Origin: Pasteurellaceae bacterium RH1A
Lineage (GTDB): Bacteria; Pseudomonadota; Gammaproteobacteria; Enterobacterales; Pasteurellaceae
Reading direction: 5' to 3'
NCBI GenBank assembly: GCA_012221805.1
Contig: CP015195.1
Coordinates: forward strand, 1,969,771-2,033,770
Length of the DNA: 64,000 nt
Under the pieces are notes generated by a model. That model was given only the letters and a program-made list of their open reading frames with translations. It ran no database searches and was not told the origin of the DNA. How positions within the stretch are numbered: the first letter of the stretch is position 1; each line of letters opens with the position of its first letter. Of this stretch, positions 63,198 to 64,000 are shown one piece after another. A program made the translations under genes and the position numbers.

Positions 63198-63635
63198 ATG
63201 AAGCTAAAAATTCCACCGCCAGCGGTGTTTGTGATCACAGCGATTTTAATCTATTTCAGCCCAGTTGTCGGCACCTTTGAAGCGCCTTTTCTTGTAGCTA
63301 GTTTCTTGATCATTGCTGCCATAGGCCTAGATATGCTGAGCCTTTGGCATTTTTTCAAGGCCAAAACCACCATTAACCCACTCAATCCCAAGCAAACAAC
63401 GGCTTTAATCACCACAGGCCTTTATCGCTTGAGCCGCAACCCTATGTATTTGAGTTTGAGCCTATATTTACTTAGCTTGGCCCTGGTGCTAGGCAATGCC
63501 TTGGCTTTTCTTTGGGTAGCTGTTTTTATCTTGTTAATCAATAAGTTACAGATTGAGCCTGAAGAAGCTATCTTGGAAGCGAAATTTGGACAAGATTATC
63601 TTGAGTATAAAGCGAAAGTGAGAAGATGGATTTGA
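63198..63635 (+). CDS. Isoprenylcysteine carboxyl methyltransferase-family membrane protein
   Basis: The 145-residue protein has four hydrophobic segments and the family's cofactor motif LITTGLYRLSRNPMYLSL and EEAILEAKFGQDYLEYKAKVRRW near the C-terminus. Bacterial members are likely membrane methyltransferases with unknown substrates; they are also annotated as PEMT/NnrU-like. It starts 10 bp from the divergent YqaA gene. Confidence 0.85.
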   Translation: MKLKIPPPAVFVITAILIYFSPVVGTFEAPFLVASFLIIAAIGLDMLSLWHFFKAKTTINPLNPKQTTALITTGLYRLSRNPMYLSLSLYLLSLALVLGNALAFLWVAVFILLINKLQIEPEEAILEAKFGQDYLEYKAKVRRWI

Positions 63636-63638
63636 GAT

Positions 63639-64000
63639 ATGCATGGCATGTTTATTTTATTTGACTCTCCTTCACTTAACCGCTCATTCATCTTAGTTAT
63701 GCTAGCCTTTATGCTAACTATAATTTTATATTTAAAGAAAAGAAATTTTATTCACCTCGGGTTTTTTAATTTAATCATTGCCATCAATATATTTATTGAC
63801 ACATATAGAACCACCCATCTAGAAAAATTCTATTTTTCATCATTTCTAGCATGGATATTCATAAACTCCATTATTTGCCTGTTATTTTTTAATCCTAAAA
63901 ATCTAAAAAAGCACAAATCTGCTTACATAGCCATTCTTATTTTTACACCTATAACTATCACCTTTACCAATCTCTATGTCCCATATATAACTATAGAAAA
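63639..64000 (+). CDS. Partial hydrophobic membrane protein at window edge
   Basis: An open frame from ATG at 63639 (alternatives in frame at 63648) runs off the right edge, at least 120 residues. It shows four hydrophobic stretches (e.g. SFILVMLAFMLTIILYL, FNLIIAINIFI) separated by short charged loops. It is clearly more AT-rich than its neighbours, rich in Ile, Phe and Asn codons, which suggests acquired DNA. It starts four bases after the upstream stop. No family was recognised. Confidence 0.55.
   Translation, partial: MHGMFILFDSPSLNRSFILVMLAFMLTIILYLKKRNFIHLGFFNLIIAINIFIDTYRTTHLEKFYFSSFLAWIFINSIICLLFFNPKNLKKHKSAYIAILIFTPITITFTNLYVPYITIE

Overview
The window is a contiguous piece of a Pasteurellaceae chromosome. 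The evidence is the frequent 9-bp DNA-uptake signal of the Actinobacillus pleuropneumoniae type (ACAAGCGGT / ACCGCTTGT), gammaproteobacterial gene orders (mlaFEDCB-ibaG-murA, ldtD-mepK-gloC, proQ-prc, galTKM, secM-secA, ftsE-ftsX) and a SecM with a short Pasteurellaceae-like arrest motif. The species cannot be fixed from sequence alone. No tRNA, rRNA, CRISPR array or prophage was recognised.

Region 1 (1-7.7 kb) is accessory. It holds a C5 DNA methyltransferase cut by the window edge, a three-gene operon (hydrolase, MIF-like, DsbA-like), an AAA/DUF4143 ATPase with a small unknown partner, and an NADH:flavin oxidoreductase broken by one in-frame TGA. Two of these units share an almost duplicated upstream region. 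This stretch carries Haemophilus-type uptake signals (AAGTGCGGT), unlike the rest of the window, which suggests import from another Pasteurellaceae clade. tesB follows.

Region 2 (7.7-16 kb) holds arcA, a Fur-boxed haemin ABC transporter (hmuTUV), a vapBC toxin-antitoxin pair, a small membrane protein behind a PmrA/QseB-like box, the CRP/GlpR-controlled glpT-glpQ pair and nudE. Region 3 (16-19.1 kb) is an insertion hot spot: a Zn-ribbon transposase IS with 8-bp target duplications, an IS481-family element, long palindromes and a wrecked hicB-like gene. Region 4 (19.1-28.5 kb) has arginase, a repeat-rich spacer and a 2046-residue trimeric autotransporter adhesin whose stalk alternates collagen-like Gly-X-Y tracts with a module repeated about 16 times. 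A nitroreductase follows.

Region 5 (28.5-42.2 kb) contains menF, alaA, a DUF29 gene, an EamA exporter, priA, pyrG, grxD, a frameshifted Slam-type outer-membrane gene and the galTKM operon with a CRP site. Region 6 (42.2-64 kb) is mostly envelope and housekeeping: proQ-prc, the L,D-transpeptidase and its presumed opposing endopeptidase, mla lipid transport, murA, ftsEX, trxA, ispA-xseB, a MOSC protein, mnmA, secM-secA, a DUF721 gene, an NlpE-like lipoprotein, a YqaA-type membrane protein, an isoprenylcysteine methyltransferase-like protein and a partial membrane protein at the right edge.

The most striking signal outside genes is a family of eleven intergenic 62-75 bp elements plus one half copy. 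Each is two inverted GC-rich hairpins (stem type GCGCCAGCC, 4-nt loop) joined by an AT-rich linker. Arm variants show paired compensatory changes, so hairpin folding appears selected or templated. The design resembles REP/BIME elements. Two other sequence families with the same two-hairpin layout occur in the 18.5-20.8 kb spacers.
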